DNA of 64,000 bases from Methanobacteriota archaeon (lineage in GTDB: Archaea; Thermoplasmatota; Poseidoniia; Poseidoniales; Thalassarchaeaceae): NCBI GenBank assembly GCA_018650285.1, contig JABIGF010000020.1, positions 124,001-188,000 on the forward strand, in the 5' to 3' direction. A program made the position numbers and the translations under genes. Every line of letters starts with the position of its first letter. The stretch's first letter is position 1. Positions 1 through 8,307 of this stretch are shown here, one piece after another. Under the pieces are notes generated by a model, which saw only the letters and a list, made by a program, of their open reading frames with translations, was not told the DNA's origin and made no database searches.

Positions 1-733
1 AATCAGGTGCTGTGTGATTATCTCCTGCCCAGAAAAAAATGTTAGCATTAAATCCGTCTTCATTGATTGAGTATGAATCTAGACTGAGTGCAGGTTGACC
101 CGAATTTTCAACACGGGCGATGGAATTTTCAAAATCACCGCAGTAACCACGATATGGATTACTTAAGTCAAAGCGGTAGTCATTATCTCCGATAACAAAC
201 TTGTAGCAATACATTCCTTCTTGAAGAGAAAGGCTGGTGGACCAAGTTCCTGAACCACTATCAAAGATAAGGTCTGTGTGAGTGTCCCAATCCCATTCAC
301 CGATAATGCTCACATTACTCGGTTGCGCTTCACTTGGCAGGGGTTGCCAAGTATAGGTGGTTTGAGTTTCTCTAACTCTTACTGCAGGATTTTCCACAGT
401 CACTGTTCCAGTCATTGATGAGTGGAATGAGCATTCATAGTTGTAGGTGCCTAGGGCCGTAAATGTGTAGGTATGACTACTTCCTGTGGATAGAGTACTA
501 GAATCAAATGAATCCGGTCCACTAGTGCTAGTAGCAGTATGAGAACTTGAATCTTGATTTGTCCATGTAATTGAATCTCCAACATCTATTGTGATGGTTT
601 GGGGGCTGAATGCAAAATTTTGGATGTTGATATTGTGTGTTACGGACTTGGAATCAATTGCATTAACACTAGCTAATGGGATAATTGCTAGCATCAGCAA
701 GGACGCGAGAAACCAAGACTTACCACTTTTCAC
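1..733 (-). CDS. Secreted cupredoxin-domain protein, probable alpha-amylase N-terminus (partial)
   Basis: The gene runs off the left edge; only the first ~244 residues are visible and it is absent from the ORF track. It starts at a GTG four bases after a GGTGA Shine-Dalgarno that also contains the stop codon of the MalK gene, so the two are translationally close. A signal peptide (hydrophobic core about residues 7-24) is followed by a blue-copper-like domain (about 30-115) with a histidine in 'SSSHTATS' and the Cys-His-Met ligand set in 'ECSFHSSM'. After that comes a carbohydrate-enzyme-type Ig-like module ('GEWDWDTHTDL', 'GMYCYKFVIGDNDYRFD'), as commonly seen before alpha-amylase barrels. 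Position downstream of a maltodextrin importer supports an extracellular amylase. The catalytic barrel itself is not in the window, so the enzyme class is inference. Confidence 0.65.
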   Translation of the reverse strand, partial: MKSGKSWFLASLLMLAIIPLASVNAIDSKSVTHNINIQNFAFSPQTITIDVGDSITWTNQDSSSHTATSTSGPDSFDSSTLSTGSSHTYTFTALGTYNYECSFHSSMTGTVTVENPAVRVRETQTTYTWQPLPSEAQPSNVSIIGEWDWDTHTDLIFDSGSGTWSTSLSLQEGMYCYKFVIGDNDYRFDLSNPYRGYCGDFENSIARVENSGQPALSLDSYSINEDGFNANIFFWAGDNHTAPD

Positions 734-737
734 ATTA

Positions 738-1511
738 TCACCTTGAATCTAAGATAGAGTTCGCAGTATCAACTATTTCGTCTATATGCTTACACAAGAA
801 TCCCTTGACAAACTCGTTTGCTGGCTCATTGTAAGCAGTTAGCGGTGGGGCATGTTGTTGTAATTCACCGTTATCCATTATTGCAATTCTATCGGCTAAT
901 GTCATCGCTTCAATTTGGTCATGAGTGACATATACTGTTGTCGTCCCTAATTCATCATGCAGGCGTCGTATTTCAGTACGCATTTGATTTCTCAAATCAG
1001 CATCAAGATTTGATAATGGTTCGTCCATTAGCAGAACTTTCGGCCGACGAACCAAGGCCCTACCTAGTGCGACTCGTTGGCGTTGACCTCCAGACAATTC
1101 CTTCGGTTTCTTATCGAGTTGCTCAGTTAATCCAAGTAGATTTGCAGCGTCAATTATTCTCTCTTTGATTTCTTCATTTGGTAGACGTGCCTCTCCTTTA
1201 GCCATCCTTAATCCAAATGAGAGGTTTTCTGAAACAGTCATGTGTGGATAGAGAGCGTATCCTTGGAATACCATGCCGACATCTCTCGCTCCTGGTGCTA
1301 GATTGTTGACCACATTACCATCTATCGTGATTTGTCCATCTGAGATATCTTCTAGGCCTGCAAGCATCCTCAAACTGGTTGATTTCCCACAACCACTAGG
1401 TCCTACAAGCACTAAGAATTCACCATCGTGTACAGTCAAATTCAGATTATTGACTGCAATAGTACCATCATCATATTTCTTCATTACATTTTCGAATTTC
1501 ACTTCGACCAT
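738..1511 (-). CDS. Sugar ABC transporter ATPase, MalK-type without C-terminal regulatory domain
   Basis: This is the ATP-hydrolysing subunit for the adjacent MalEF and MalG proteins, acting on the cytoplasmic face. Visible motifs are the Walker A 'GPSGCGKS' (residues 37-44), Q-loop 'VFQGYALYP', signature 'LSGGQ' (139-143), Walker B 'VLLMDEP' and H-loop 'THD' (~196). The nucleotide-binding domain matches the MalK/UgpC/MsmK family closely. The protein is 257 residues, while family members are usually about 360-380 because of a C-terminal OB/TOBE domain used for regulation and sugar-specific contacts; that domain is absent here. The ATG follows GGGGTGA with good spacing, just downstream of the MalG stop. 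The substrate (maltodextrin) is inferred from the gene context. Confidence 0.9.
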   Translation of the reverse strand: MVEVKFENVMKKYDDGTIAVNNLNLTVHDGEFLVLVGPSGCGKSTSLRMLAGLEDISDGQITIDGNVVNNLAPGARDVGMVFQGYALYPHMTVSENLSFGLRMAKGEARLPNEEIKERIIDAANLLGLTEQLDKKPKELSGGQRQRVALGRALVRRPKVLLMDEPLSNLDADLRNQMRTEIRRLHDELGTTTVYVTHDQIEAMTLADRIAIMDNGELQQHAPPLTAYNEPANEFVKGFLCKHIDEIVDTANSILDSR

Positions 1512-1515
1512 TATT

Positions 1516-2757
1516 TCACCCCTTTACTCCTCCAGCAGAAAGACCCTCTATGAGGAATCGTTGGAAAATAATGAACAGTAATACTACAGGGATACTGACT
1601 AAAATCGATGCGGCAGCGAAGTCTCCCCAAGCTTGTCCCGTTGCTGAAATCATTGAAGCAAGCCCTACAGGTAGGGTGTACATATCGTTAGATGTGTTGA
1701 AAGTTAGAGCGAGTAAAAATTCATTCCATGCTGCTAAAAAGGAGAATAGTGCAGTGACAGCAACTGCTGGGAGAGAAAGCGGTAGGATGACTTTTCGGAA
1801 TACTTGAGGTTGAGTACAACCATCTAGTAGAGCCGCCTCTTCTAATTCACGTGGGACTGTATCAAAGAATCCTTTGAGCATCCATACACAAAGTGGCAGT
1901 GCTGTGACGGAATATGCTAAGACAAGGCCGAGCCAAGAGTTGAGAAGGCCAAGAGATTTCATGACAAGGAAATACGGTACTAGAATAATAATCCCAGGGA
2001 ACATTTGTACGAGTAAAAATGAGAACATAGCTGGTTCTCTGCCCTTGAATTTGAAACGGCTAAAGGCGTAACCAGCGGGTACTGCAAGCAAGAGGCCTAG
2101 AAGAGTTGTACCGATGCTGACAATGATTGAATTACGAAGCCAAATCCAAAACGCTTCGCCTCCAAGAACTTTGGTGAAGTGTTCACTTGAAAATTGGTCA
2201 AAGACATCACCACCAAGGATGTTACCTGGCGAGATAGCAACATCTAGAATCCAGATGACAGGAATAAGCACAATTGTAACTGCATGTAGCAATATGATGT
2301 GGACTCCTAGTGCGGAAAGTTTTGGTTTTAGTTTACTGTTGCGGGCCAATCCACGCTCTGAACCCTCAGTAGTCATAGTCCCTGATATCCATGCTGAAAC
2401 ATGTGGTGATGAAATCCACCAAAGTGCTAAGGCGGCTGGGATGAACAACCATGCTCTAGCCCAATAGTCAAAGACAACTAGTTTTGAAGTTGCAAGACGT
2501 AAAATTGCAGAGATCATTGCAATGCCAGCCACAAGGATAGAGAAATCACGTTTCGCTTTCGCTTCTTTTTCGGGCAGCATCATCAACAGGAATACGAGGA
2601 TTGCCACATCAAGAATTGAAAGCATTGCTCCATCTCCTGACCGTAACCATTCAAGAGGAATTATTGCCATATTTACACAAATAGCAGCAATAATCCAGGC
2701 TCTAAGTGTTGAGAGTTCTACTGGTAGGTAGTGCTTTTTGGCCAAATCCTCACTCAT
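1516..2757 (-). CDS. Sugar ABC transporter permease, MalG-type
   Basis: Membrane permease subunit of the importer. I place the start at the ATG at 2757 ([10 protein letters not shown]), not at the upstream start in the ORF track: this ATG overlaps the TGA of the MalEF gene (ATGA) and is preceded by GGAGG. The resulting 413 residues exceed the usual ~280-300 for MalG. The surplus is an N-terminal ~165-residue part with four or so extra hydrophobic segments before the canonical core. The core has the EAA loop '[20 protein letters not shown]' that docks onto the ATPase. Coupled translation with the neighbours indicates one operon: malEF, malG, malK, then the amylase-like gene. Confidence 0.9.
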   Translation of the reverse strand: MSEDLAKKHYLPVELSTLRAWIIAAICVNMAIIPLEWLRSGDGAMLSILDVAILVFLLMMLPEKEAKAKRDFSILVAGIAMISAILRLATSKLVVFDYWARAWLFIPAALALWWISSPHVSAWISGTMTTEGSERGLARNSKLKPKLSALGVHIILLHAVTIVLIPVIWILDVAISPGNILGGDVFDQFSSEHFTKVLGGEAFWIWLRNSIIVSIGTTLLGLLLAVPAGYAFSRFKFKGREPAMFSFLLVQMFPGIIILVPYFLVMKSLGLLNSWLGLVLAYSVTALPLCVWMLKGFFDTVPRELEEAALLDGCTQPQVFRKVILPLSLPAVAVTALFSFLAAWNEFLLALTFNTSNDMYTLPVGLASMISATGQAWGDFAAASILVSIPVVLLFIIFQRFLIEGLSAGGVKG

Positions 2758-5426
2758 GAAACTGCCTCCGTTGCATTGGTTTGCTTCATATACATCCAAG
2801 AGAATGCCAACAGCATCATGAAAATTACAACAGACCAAGCCGCTGCGACTCCATACGCTCCATCTCTGAAAGCGATATCATAGACATAGGTGATGAGGAT
2901 ATCAGTTGAGCCGGGTTCGCCAAAATAGAGGTCAGGTCCGCCATCAGTCATCAGATAAATCACATTGAACATATTGAATGTCCAGATGAAACCAAGGAGC
3001 GAAAGGGGGACCATTGCGGATTTGAGGTTCGGTAAAGTGAGGTGGCGGAATTGTTGCCAACTGTTGACGCCATCCAAATCAGCCGCCTCATACATCTCTT
3101 GAGGTAGCGCTTGCAACGCCCCACTAAGTGACATCATCATGAAGGGTATTCCAAGCCAGATGTTGACAAGAATTACAAGAGCCTTAGCACCAGTTGGGTC
3201 GGCTAATAGATTTAGGTCAGTGCCAAGCAAGTCATTGATGAGCCCTGCAGGTTCAAGCATACCACGCCAAACTAGGACAGAAATGTATGAGGGGATTGCC
3301 CAAGGGAGTAAAAGTGCAGTACGGTAAGCAACTCTTCCTCTGAGGTGTTTGTTGTTCAGTAGAATTGCAAGTAACAAACCAAATCCAAGATGTGCTACTA
3401 CATTTACAATAGTCCAGACAAGTGTGAAGAGGGTGACGCGAAGGAAACCAGCAGCAGTAAATACATCAATGAAATTAGCAAATCCAATCCATACTTGTTC
3501 TCCCAAGTGGGTTTGATCCGCATCTGTGAAAGATAGCCAAATCCCGTAAAATACGGGATAAAATGTCAATACTGCTAGAGCCAATAATGCCGGTGCGATG
3601 TAGATGTGAGCAAGTTTTGAGCGGGCTTTCCCTGCTCTAGCATCTTGCCATCTCAAAAATGACAGCAAGGCAATAAGTGAGACGACAATTGCGCCGACAG
3701 CAAAAAGAATTGGAGATGTATTGGCTGCCGGCGGGACCACATCTGCAACATTTGATGAGAGATTAATCATCAGAAGCGTTGTTGAATCGTTGCTGCCATT
3801 CAATCCCAATCCAACAATCATTACTTGATGATTGAAGTTTGGAATCATGCCCGTCAGATTACAAGTCCATTCACTACCATCTGCAGAGCAATCTGCATTT
3901 TCAGGATAGGATGAGTGAGCAACCATGTCGATAAAAATTTGATATTCATCGTACCCATCTTCATCTATGAATGAAACTGTACTTGTTCGATATCCTTCAA
4001 CAAGTTCTGGCTCGGCAGCCTGTTGTGATTCAGAAAGTAGCGTTGCTAATTGTGTGTTTGCAGCACTCAATGCGGCCTCAGAAGTAGAAGTATCTGTGTA
4101 AACTTGTTCAAAGGCGGTCCCTAATGGCCCATAGACAAGAGCCATCCCTTGTGTGGTTTTTGCAGGTGTGCCCATTTGTGCTTGCTCTAGGAAACCTGAA
4201 ACTACCTTATCATCTGTGATTTGCAAGTTGGTGTATAGTTCTACAGATGTTGGCATTGTATAGGTGTCAAGTGCGAAATCACGTTGTACTGATGAAGAAG
4301 TTAGCCAAAGTGCCAAATCAGTCGCAGCTATTTTCTGGCTGCTTTGTTTTGTCACTGACCACCCTTTGTAGGTGACTAAAGGGGCTGCTCTGAGTCCTGT
4401 TTCATCAACGATTGGCAATAATTCCTGGCCGATATTCAATCTACTTGCTTCGTAAGTTGCCCAATTCCATGGCCCATCAACAATCATTGCTGCTTTGGAA
4501 GTAATGAATTGTGATTTCATTGACTCAATTTGAGTTCCAGTTGCTACAACCCCGTGTTCTTTTTCAAGGGAAAACAACCAATCAAGAGCGGCAGCAGAGC
4601 CATTTGAGTCTAATGTTGGTACACCGTTTTCATCAAACAGGTTGCCACCATAACCTTCCTGGAAAGGAAACCACCAGTATGCTACTTTGACAGGTAATGC
4701 AAGTCCTTGGATATCACCTTGCGTCAAATTTTCAGCGGCGAATAGCAGGTCAGAAGTCGTCCAATTTTCATTTGGATAATCCACGCCTTCGGCATCAAAT
4801 AGCGCTTTATTGTAAATCAAAGAGAGGCAATCTTGACTGGCAGGGAGGCCGAGTAGCGTATCTTTGTAATGCATAGCATTGAACGCCCGTGAGTCGTAAA
4901 CATCCTTTTGATTAGGCGTGAGATGGGGTGAAAGGTCCTCTAGTAGTGGGTATCCATCTACTCTGACTTCGCCAATCTTTCCAAGTTGGTCACTTGATAG
5001 ACGAACTAGATCAGGTGCTTCTCCGCCCTGTGCTGCAGTCATGAAAAGTTGGTCAGCATTGCCATAAGGAACCATTGTTGATACAACAGAGATGTGTGGG
5101 TTTGCAGCCTCAAAGTCAGAGATGGCATTGAGATACGTTTCCTCTTCTTTACTTTCAGATGCAAAAGTGTACCAGATTTCAAGAGTGATTTGTGTATCAC
5201 TTCTAGCAGTTGTTGGCAAAGGTTCAGTAATATTTCCTAGGTCTACAGTTGTTGATGATTCGTAAACTAGGTTGGAGGAAATAGCGGCAAGGCTTGCTAT
5301 AAGCAAGCCAATTGCAAATAATAGTGTCAAGCCGCGTTGCCTTTTCACAAATTGAGCATGTATGGGCATGGCATATTGCCATTGCTGAAAATCAACTGAT
5401 AGGACTTTGTTTGCGGTGGGCGGCAA
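2754..5426 (-). CDS. Fused sugar-binding protein and permease (MalE-MalF-type) of ABC importer
   Basis: One 890-residue chain combines an extracellular substrate-binding domain with a MalF-type permease. An N-terminal membrane segment (about 30-50, 'LTLLFAIGLLIASLAAI') is followed by an extracellular-solute-binding family 1 domain (about 75-480; 'LEIWYTFASESKEEETYL', 'GEAPDLVRL', 'DGPWNWATYE'). A short extra domain and a second membrane segment (~567-588) come next, then the permease core (~600-885) with EAA loop 'YEAADLDGVNSWQQFRHLTL'. Such an arrangement tethers the receptor permanently to the transporter. The start is uncertain: the ORF track uses TTG at 5426; an in-frame ATG lies at 5369. 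Neither has a clear Shine-Dalgarno, so a leaderless message is possible. Confidence 0.88.
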   Translation of the reverse strand: MPPTANKVLSVDFQQWQYAMPIHAQFVKRQRGLTLLFAIGLLIASLAAISSNLVYESSTTVDLGNITEPLPTTARSDTQITLEIWYTFASESKEEETYLNAISDFEAANPHISVVSTMVPYGNADQLFMTAAQGGEAPDLVRLSSDQLGKIGEVRVDGYPLLEDLSPHLTPNQKDVYDSRAFNAMHYKDTLLGLPASQDCLSLIYNKALFDAEGVDYPNENWTTSDLLFAAENLTQGDIQGLALPVKVAYWWFPFQEGYGGNLFDENGVPTLDSNGSAAALDWLFSLEKEHGVVATGTQIESMKSQFITSKAAMIVDGPWNWATYEASRLNIGQELLPIVDETGLRAAPLVTYKGWSVTKQSSQKIAATDLALWLTSSSVQRDFALDTYTMPTSVELYTNLQITDDKVVSGFLEQAQMGTPAKTTQGMALVYGPLGTAFEQVYTDTSTSEAALSAANTQLATLLSESQQAAEPELVEGYRTSTVSFIDEDGYDEYQIFIDMVAHSSYPENADCSADGSEWTCNLTGMIPNFNHQVMIVGLGLNGSNDSTTLLMINLSSNVADVVPPAANTSPILFAVGAIVVSLIALLSFLRWQDARAGKARSKLAHIYIAPALLALAVLTFYPVFYGIWLSFTDADQTHLGEQVWIGFANFIDVFTAAGFLRVTLFTLVWTIVNVVAHLGFGLLLAILLNNKHLRGRVAYRTALLLPWAIPSYISVLVWRGMLEPAGLINDLLGTDLNLLADPTGAKALVILVNIWLGIPFMMMSLSGALQALPQEMYEAADLDGVNSWQQFRHLTLPNLKSAMVPLSLLGFIWTFNMFNVIYLMTDGGPDLYFGEPGSTDILITYVYDIAFRDGAYGVAAAWSVVIFMMLLAFSWMYMKQTNATEAVS

Positions 5427-5548
5427 AACATCAATTATTTCCCATTACTTAATCTACAATAATTGCACAATTTTGCCGGTGTTTCAGCAGTTAGTTAATA
5501 ATTTAAAACGACCTAAAACAACCTCTTGGTGTTGCGTTTATGGCTAGG

Positions 5549-5623
5549 TGCTCGCGCCGGGATTCGAACCCGGGTAGACGGGATGAAAACCCGCAATGAT
5601 GGGCCGGACTACACCACGCGAGC
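5549..5623 (-). tRNA. tRNA-Glu (UUC)
   Basis: The minus strand folds into a cloverleaf: acceptor arm GCTCGCG/CGCGAGC with discriminator A, D-arm 'GGTGTAGTCCGGCC', anticodon stem GCGGG/CCCGT with loop TTTTCAT (anticodon TTC), and T-arm 'CCGGGTTCGAATCCCGG'. No intron and no encoded 3' CCA (the next bases are CCT), so CCA must be added after transcription. It lies upstream of the sugar importer operon on the same strand. Confidence 0.96.
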
Positions 5624-5667
5624 CATGCCCCTGCGGCGAGGGTTTAGTGAATAACTAAATCGGTTGC

Positions 5668-6294
5668 TCAATCCTCTATTGGACTCTCTTCCAACCCTTC
5701 CCACCAGCGCCATACCGGATAGAGTAATATGGCGCCTCCAAGGGATGCAAAAATGAATCCCCAACCAGTTAGGAAATCAATGAATTGCTCACCATAAACG
5801 CCGATGACAAGTACTTCTAAGCCAAATCTCATTGAGCGGCCAATAAAACCGGCCAGGACAAATGTGTGACGTTCCATTCGCCCAATTCCAGCACACCATC
5901 CAAGTACCTTGTAAGGAATTGGAGTAAAGGCAGCAATGAAAATTCCAAAACTACCAAACCTCTCAACTAGCATGTTGAACTTTCTTACAGCACTTTCACT
6001 AGCAAACCTGTCTAAGAGTGGTTGCCCCCATTTGTCGCCCATCCACCAGGCGACTAGTGAGCCAAGAACACTTGAAATCGTTACAACGAGGAAAATAGAA
6101 ATGAGGCGTAATGGATCTGATGCGTTTGCTGCCATTGGAATTACTAGCGCATCAGGCGGAATTGGTTGGATGAAGGCTTCAGTGAATGCCATCAAACCTA
6201 GCCCGAAAAGTCCAATTCCGTCGAACCATTGTACCACCTCTTGGGCGACACCAGTCAAAACACTCACATTTTGTTCGCTCACACCTTTTGCCAT
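5668..6294 (-). CDS. DedA/YqaA-family membrane protein
   Basis: About 208 residues, with four to five hydrophobic segments. The family-typical stretch 'AFTPIPYKVLGWCAGIGRM' (about residues 120-138) and the early amphipathic 'FIQPIPPDALVIPMA' identify a DedA/YqaA (SNARE-associated, VTT) protein. Members of this superfamily are linked to lipid scrambling, undecaprenyl-phosphate translocation or membrane homeostasis; the archaeal substrate is unknown. The ORF track starts with a TTG directly before an ATG; I chose the ATG at 6294. It is divergent from nob1, with only ~60 bases between them for both promoters. Confidence 0.85.
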   Translation of the reverse strand: MAKGVSEQNVSVLTGVAQEVVQWFDGIGLFGLGLMAFTEAFIQPIPPDALVIPMAANASDPLRLISIFLVVTISSVLGSLVAWWMGDKWGQPLLDRFASESAVRKFNMLVERFGSFGIFIAAFTPIPYKVLGWCAGIGRMERHTFVLAGFIGRSMRFGLEVLVIGVYGEQFIDFLTGWGFIFASLGGAILLYPVWRWWEGLEESPIED

Positions 6295-6353
6295 CAACCT
6301 TCGCCTTGGGTTGTGACCGGTATGCTCATTGCAGGGCGACTAGACCAATAGCC

Positions 6354-6836
6354 ATGCGTGTCTTAGACACCGCGGCACTTCTGCACTATCCTCTAGCCCA
6401 ATTGACAGGATATGTGGTCCCTAGTCAAAGAGAGGAGTTATCCCGCCTATCTCAAGATAGAGAACTATTGCTTGATGGTGCTAAATTAGTTTGGCGCTCC
6501 CCTCTTTCAGAATCAATTGATGGGGCGGTATTGGTGGCAACAAAAAGCGGAGACCTTGCTGGATTGTCTCCAGTGGATCTTGAATTGTTAGCGCTAGCCA
6601 TTGAATTGCAAGCTACGTTGGTAACCGATGATTACCGCTTGCAAAATTGCTGCGAGGTTGCCAAACTTCAGTTTGAAACAGTTGTCAATGATGGTATTTC
6701 AGAGCGTTGGGTGTGGGAACTTGTTTGCACTGGTTGTGGTTCAATCAATCAAAACCAATCAATTTCGTCAAAAAAGGGTGAACACGGCAATTGTGAAGAT
6801 TGTGGTTCACCCTATCGCGTCAGGAAAAAACGGTAA
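6354..6836 (+). CDS. nob1: Nob1-type rRNA maturation endonuclease (PIN domain plus zinc ribbon)
   Basis: About 160 residues: an N-terminal PIN nuclease domain and a C-terminal zinc ribbon, the architecture of archaeal Nob1, which cleaves the 3' end of pre-16S rRNA in the small ribosomal subunit. Acidic metal-binding residues are seen in 'MRVLDTAAL' (Asp5) and 'LVTDDYRLQN'. The ribbon has two CxxC pairs ('CTGCGS' and 'CEDCGSPY') after the conserved 'WVWELVC' segment. The start is the ATG at 6354; the ORF-track start at 6186 is an upstream read-through overlapping the divergent DedA gene. Confidence 0.92.
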   Translation: MRVLDTAALLHYPLAQLTGYVVPSQREELSRLSQDRELLLDGAKLVWRSPLSESIDGAVLVATKSGDLAGLSPVDLELLALAIELQATLVTDDYRLQNCCEVAKLQFETVVNDGISERWVWELVCTGCGSINQNQSISSKKGEHGNCEDCGSPYRVRKKR

Positions 6837-6861
6837 TTGAAAACAAACTCTAGTTTGCGTT

Positions 6862-7134
6862 TCATTCGTCTTCAAGTTCTTCTTTTATCTCGTCAGCACT
6901 CTTGCCTTCGATTTCAACACCAGCATCTTCTGCCTTCTCTACAATTTCAGCTGATTCAGTTTTGCCACCACGGTCAAGGTCATCTTCAGTCATTGTTCGT
7001 GAATCGGAAATACCTTTCTGAAACTCGCCTTTTGCCATGCCCAATGAGCGAGCCAATTTTGGCAATCTTTCAATTCCAAAGAAAAGGACAAACAGTGCGA
7101 GAATAAACAGCATTTCTGAACTTGATGGCATCAT
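6862..7134 (-). CDS. tatA: Twin-arginine translocase TatA-like protein
   Basis: About 90 residues: one N-terminal membrane helix ('MLFILALFVLFFGIERLP') followed by an amphipathic helix ('LARSLGMAKGEFQKGI') and a long acidic tail. This is the TatA/Hcf106 layout, forming the variable pore element of the Tat system that exports folded proteins. The 'FG' hinge between helices is present. The start is taken at the MMPSSSE methionines (7134), with AGAGGTCG upstream, rather than the 12-residue longer track start. No tatC is present in the window. The tail, rich in Glu and Asp, ends in 'EELEDE'. Confidence 0.88.
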   Translation of the reverse strand: MMPSSSEMLFILALFVLFFGIERLPKLARSLGMAKGEFQKGISDSRTMTEDDLDRGGKTESAEIVEKAEDAGVEIEGKSADEIKEELEDE

Positions 7135-7184
7135 GGGTAACGACCTCTGACCTGTGGGGTTGTGTTTCATCCATTGAATGATTC

Positions 7185-7207
7185 GGCGGTAAATACCCTA
7201 TACCGCC
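7185..7207. repeat. Inverted repeat upstream of tatA
   Basis: GGCGGTA and TACCGCC form a perfect 7-base inverted repeat separated by 9 A/T-rich bases, between the MoaD-like gene and tatA. It could be a weak terminator for the minus-strand MoaD-like gene or a regulator site in the tatA promoter. There is no U-run, so the function is open. Confidence 0.4.
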
Positions 7208-7281
7208 GTAAATTGAAAGTTAATGCAGATGCCGATGATAACGGATTTTGTGAAGAAGAAGCCAAGTAATTCTAATTGCAG

Positions 7282-7542
7282 TTATCCGCCAGATACTGGC
7301 GGCAAAAACGCAACTTCAGCAGCATCTGGAATTGGCACATCGGGCGAACAAAATTCTCCATTCAAAGCAACTTTTGTTCCTTGCTCAAGCATATCAGAAA
7401 TCCCCATTCGTTCTGCCAACTCTTGAATGGTGGCTCCTCTAAAAAGTGGGAACTCTAGTGTTCTAGTGCCAAATTTTTCAGACAGTGGCCCAAATAAACG
7501 CACGGTGAATTTGACGGCCTTCTGTCCCTCACCTCCGCTCAT
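7282..7542 (-). CDS. MoaD/ThiS-type ubiquitin-like sulfur carrier
   Basis: About 86 residues ending in Gly-Gly ('FLPPVSGG'), the tail that E1-like enzymes adenylate and thiocarboxylate. The beta-grasp pattern 'KFTVRLFGPLSEKFG', 'GATIQELAERMG', 'VALNGEF' fits MoaD (molybdopterin synthase small subunit) better than ThiS. In archaea such proteins also act as SAMP modifiers or in tRNA thiolation, so the role is not fixed by sequence. I chose the ATG at 7542 (MSGGEGQKA); the longer track ORF runs into the divergent ABC gene promoter. Confidence 0.85.
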   Translation of the reverse strand: MSGGEGQKAVKFTVRLFGPLSEKFGTRTLEFPLFRGATIQELAERMGISDMLEQGTKVALNGEFCSPDVPIPDAAEVAFLPPVSGG

Positions 7543-7565
7543 GAGGCCCCACGCGTGAGACTGAG

Positions 7566-7572
7566 TATTATA
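7566..7572 (+). promoter_or_regulatory. Candidate TATA box of the ABC transporter operon
   Basis: TATTATA lies about 27 bases before the ATG at 7597. That is the distance expected from TATA box to transcription start in archaea, and no Shine-Dalgarno precedes the ATG, so the mRNA is probably leaderless. Confidence 0.5.
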
Positions 7573-7596
7573 GGTGTGCAACCTTCCCCCTCGTCT

Positions 7597-8307
7597 ATGG
7601 CAGTCGTACTTCAAGCAGAGCAATTGTGGAAAGTGTATGATACTGGTTCGGTAAAAGTCAAGGCTCTAAAAGGGGTCGACTTGACAATCGAAAAAGGAGA
7701 AATGGTTGCCATAATGGGGCCTTCAGGTTGTGGTAAAACCACCTTCTTGAATTGCGTATCTAGTTTAGATGAATTTTCTGCGGGAGAAGTCTTAGTTGAT
7801 GGTACTCCAATATCTCAAATGTCTGATAAAATACGAACTGAAATGCGGGCTAATCGGCTTGGTTTCGTGTTTCAATCTTTCAATTTGATACCGGTTCTCT
7901 CGGCGGTTGAAAATGTTGAATTACCACTTATTATGCAAGGTTTTTCGGGGAAATCAGTCCGCCAAAAAGCGCTTGATGCCCTTGATTCGGTTGGATTGAA
8001 AGAGTGGGCAGGCCATCTTCCCGCAGAGTTGTCAGGCGGACAGCAGCAGCGAGTGACCATCGCTCGTGCTTTTGTTCATGAGCCTGCATTAATTCTTGCC
8101 GATGAACCCACTGGTAATCTTGATACTACCACATCTGAATCCGTCATGGAACTCCTTGTCAACCTAAACCGTGAGAAGGGAATAACATTCATTCTTGTTA
8201 CTCATGAAGATAGTATTGCTCGGCAATGTACCCGATTGGTGACTATGCAAGATGGGTTGATAACAGAAGATGAGACATTATCTGCTAAATCAAATGAAGA
8301 AGAGTGA
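7597..8307 (+). CDS. ABC transporter ATPase, LolD/MacB family
   Basis: Cytoplasmic ATPase of 236 residues. Motifs: Walker A 'GPSGCGKT', Q-loop 'FVFQSFNLIP', signature 'LSGGQQQR', Walker B 'ALILADEPTGNLD' and H-loop 'VTHE'. The 'TGNLD' D-loop and 'QSFNLIPVLSAVENVELPL' region are hallmarks of the LolD/MacB/FtsE-like branch that powers mechanotransmission-type permeases rather than import pores. The start is the ATG at 7597 (MAVVLQAEQLW); the GTG at 7555 in the track adds 14 unlikely residues. The last codons overlap the permease start by GTGA, so the two proteins are made together. Confidence 0.93.
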   Translation: MAVVLQAEQLWKVYDTGSVKVKALKGVDLTIEKGEMVAIMGPSGCGKTTFLNCVSSLDEFSAGEVLVDGTPISQMSDKIRTEMRANRLGFVFQSFNLIPVLSAVENVELPLIMQGFSGKSVRQKALDALDSVGLKEWAGHLPAELSGGQQQRVTIARAFVHEPALILADEPTGNLDTTTSESVMELLVNLNREKGITFILVTHEDSIARQCTRLVTMQDGLITEDETLSAKSNEEE

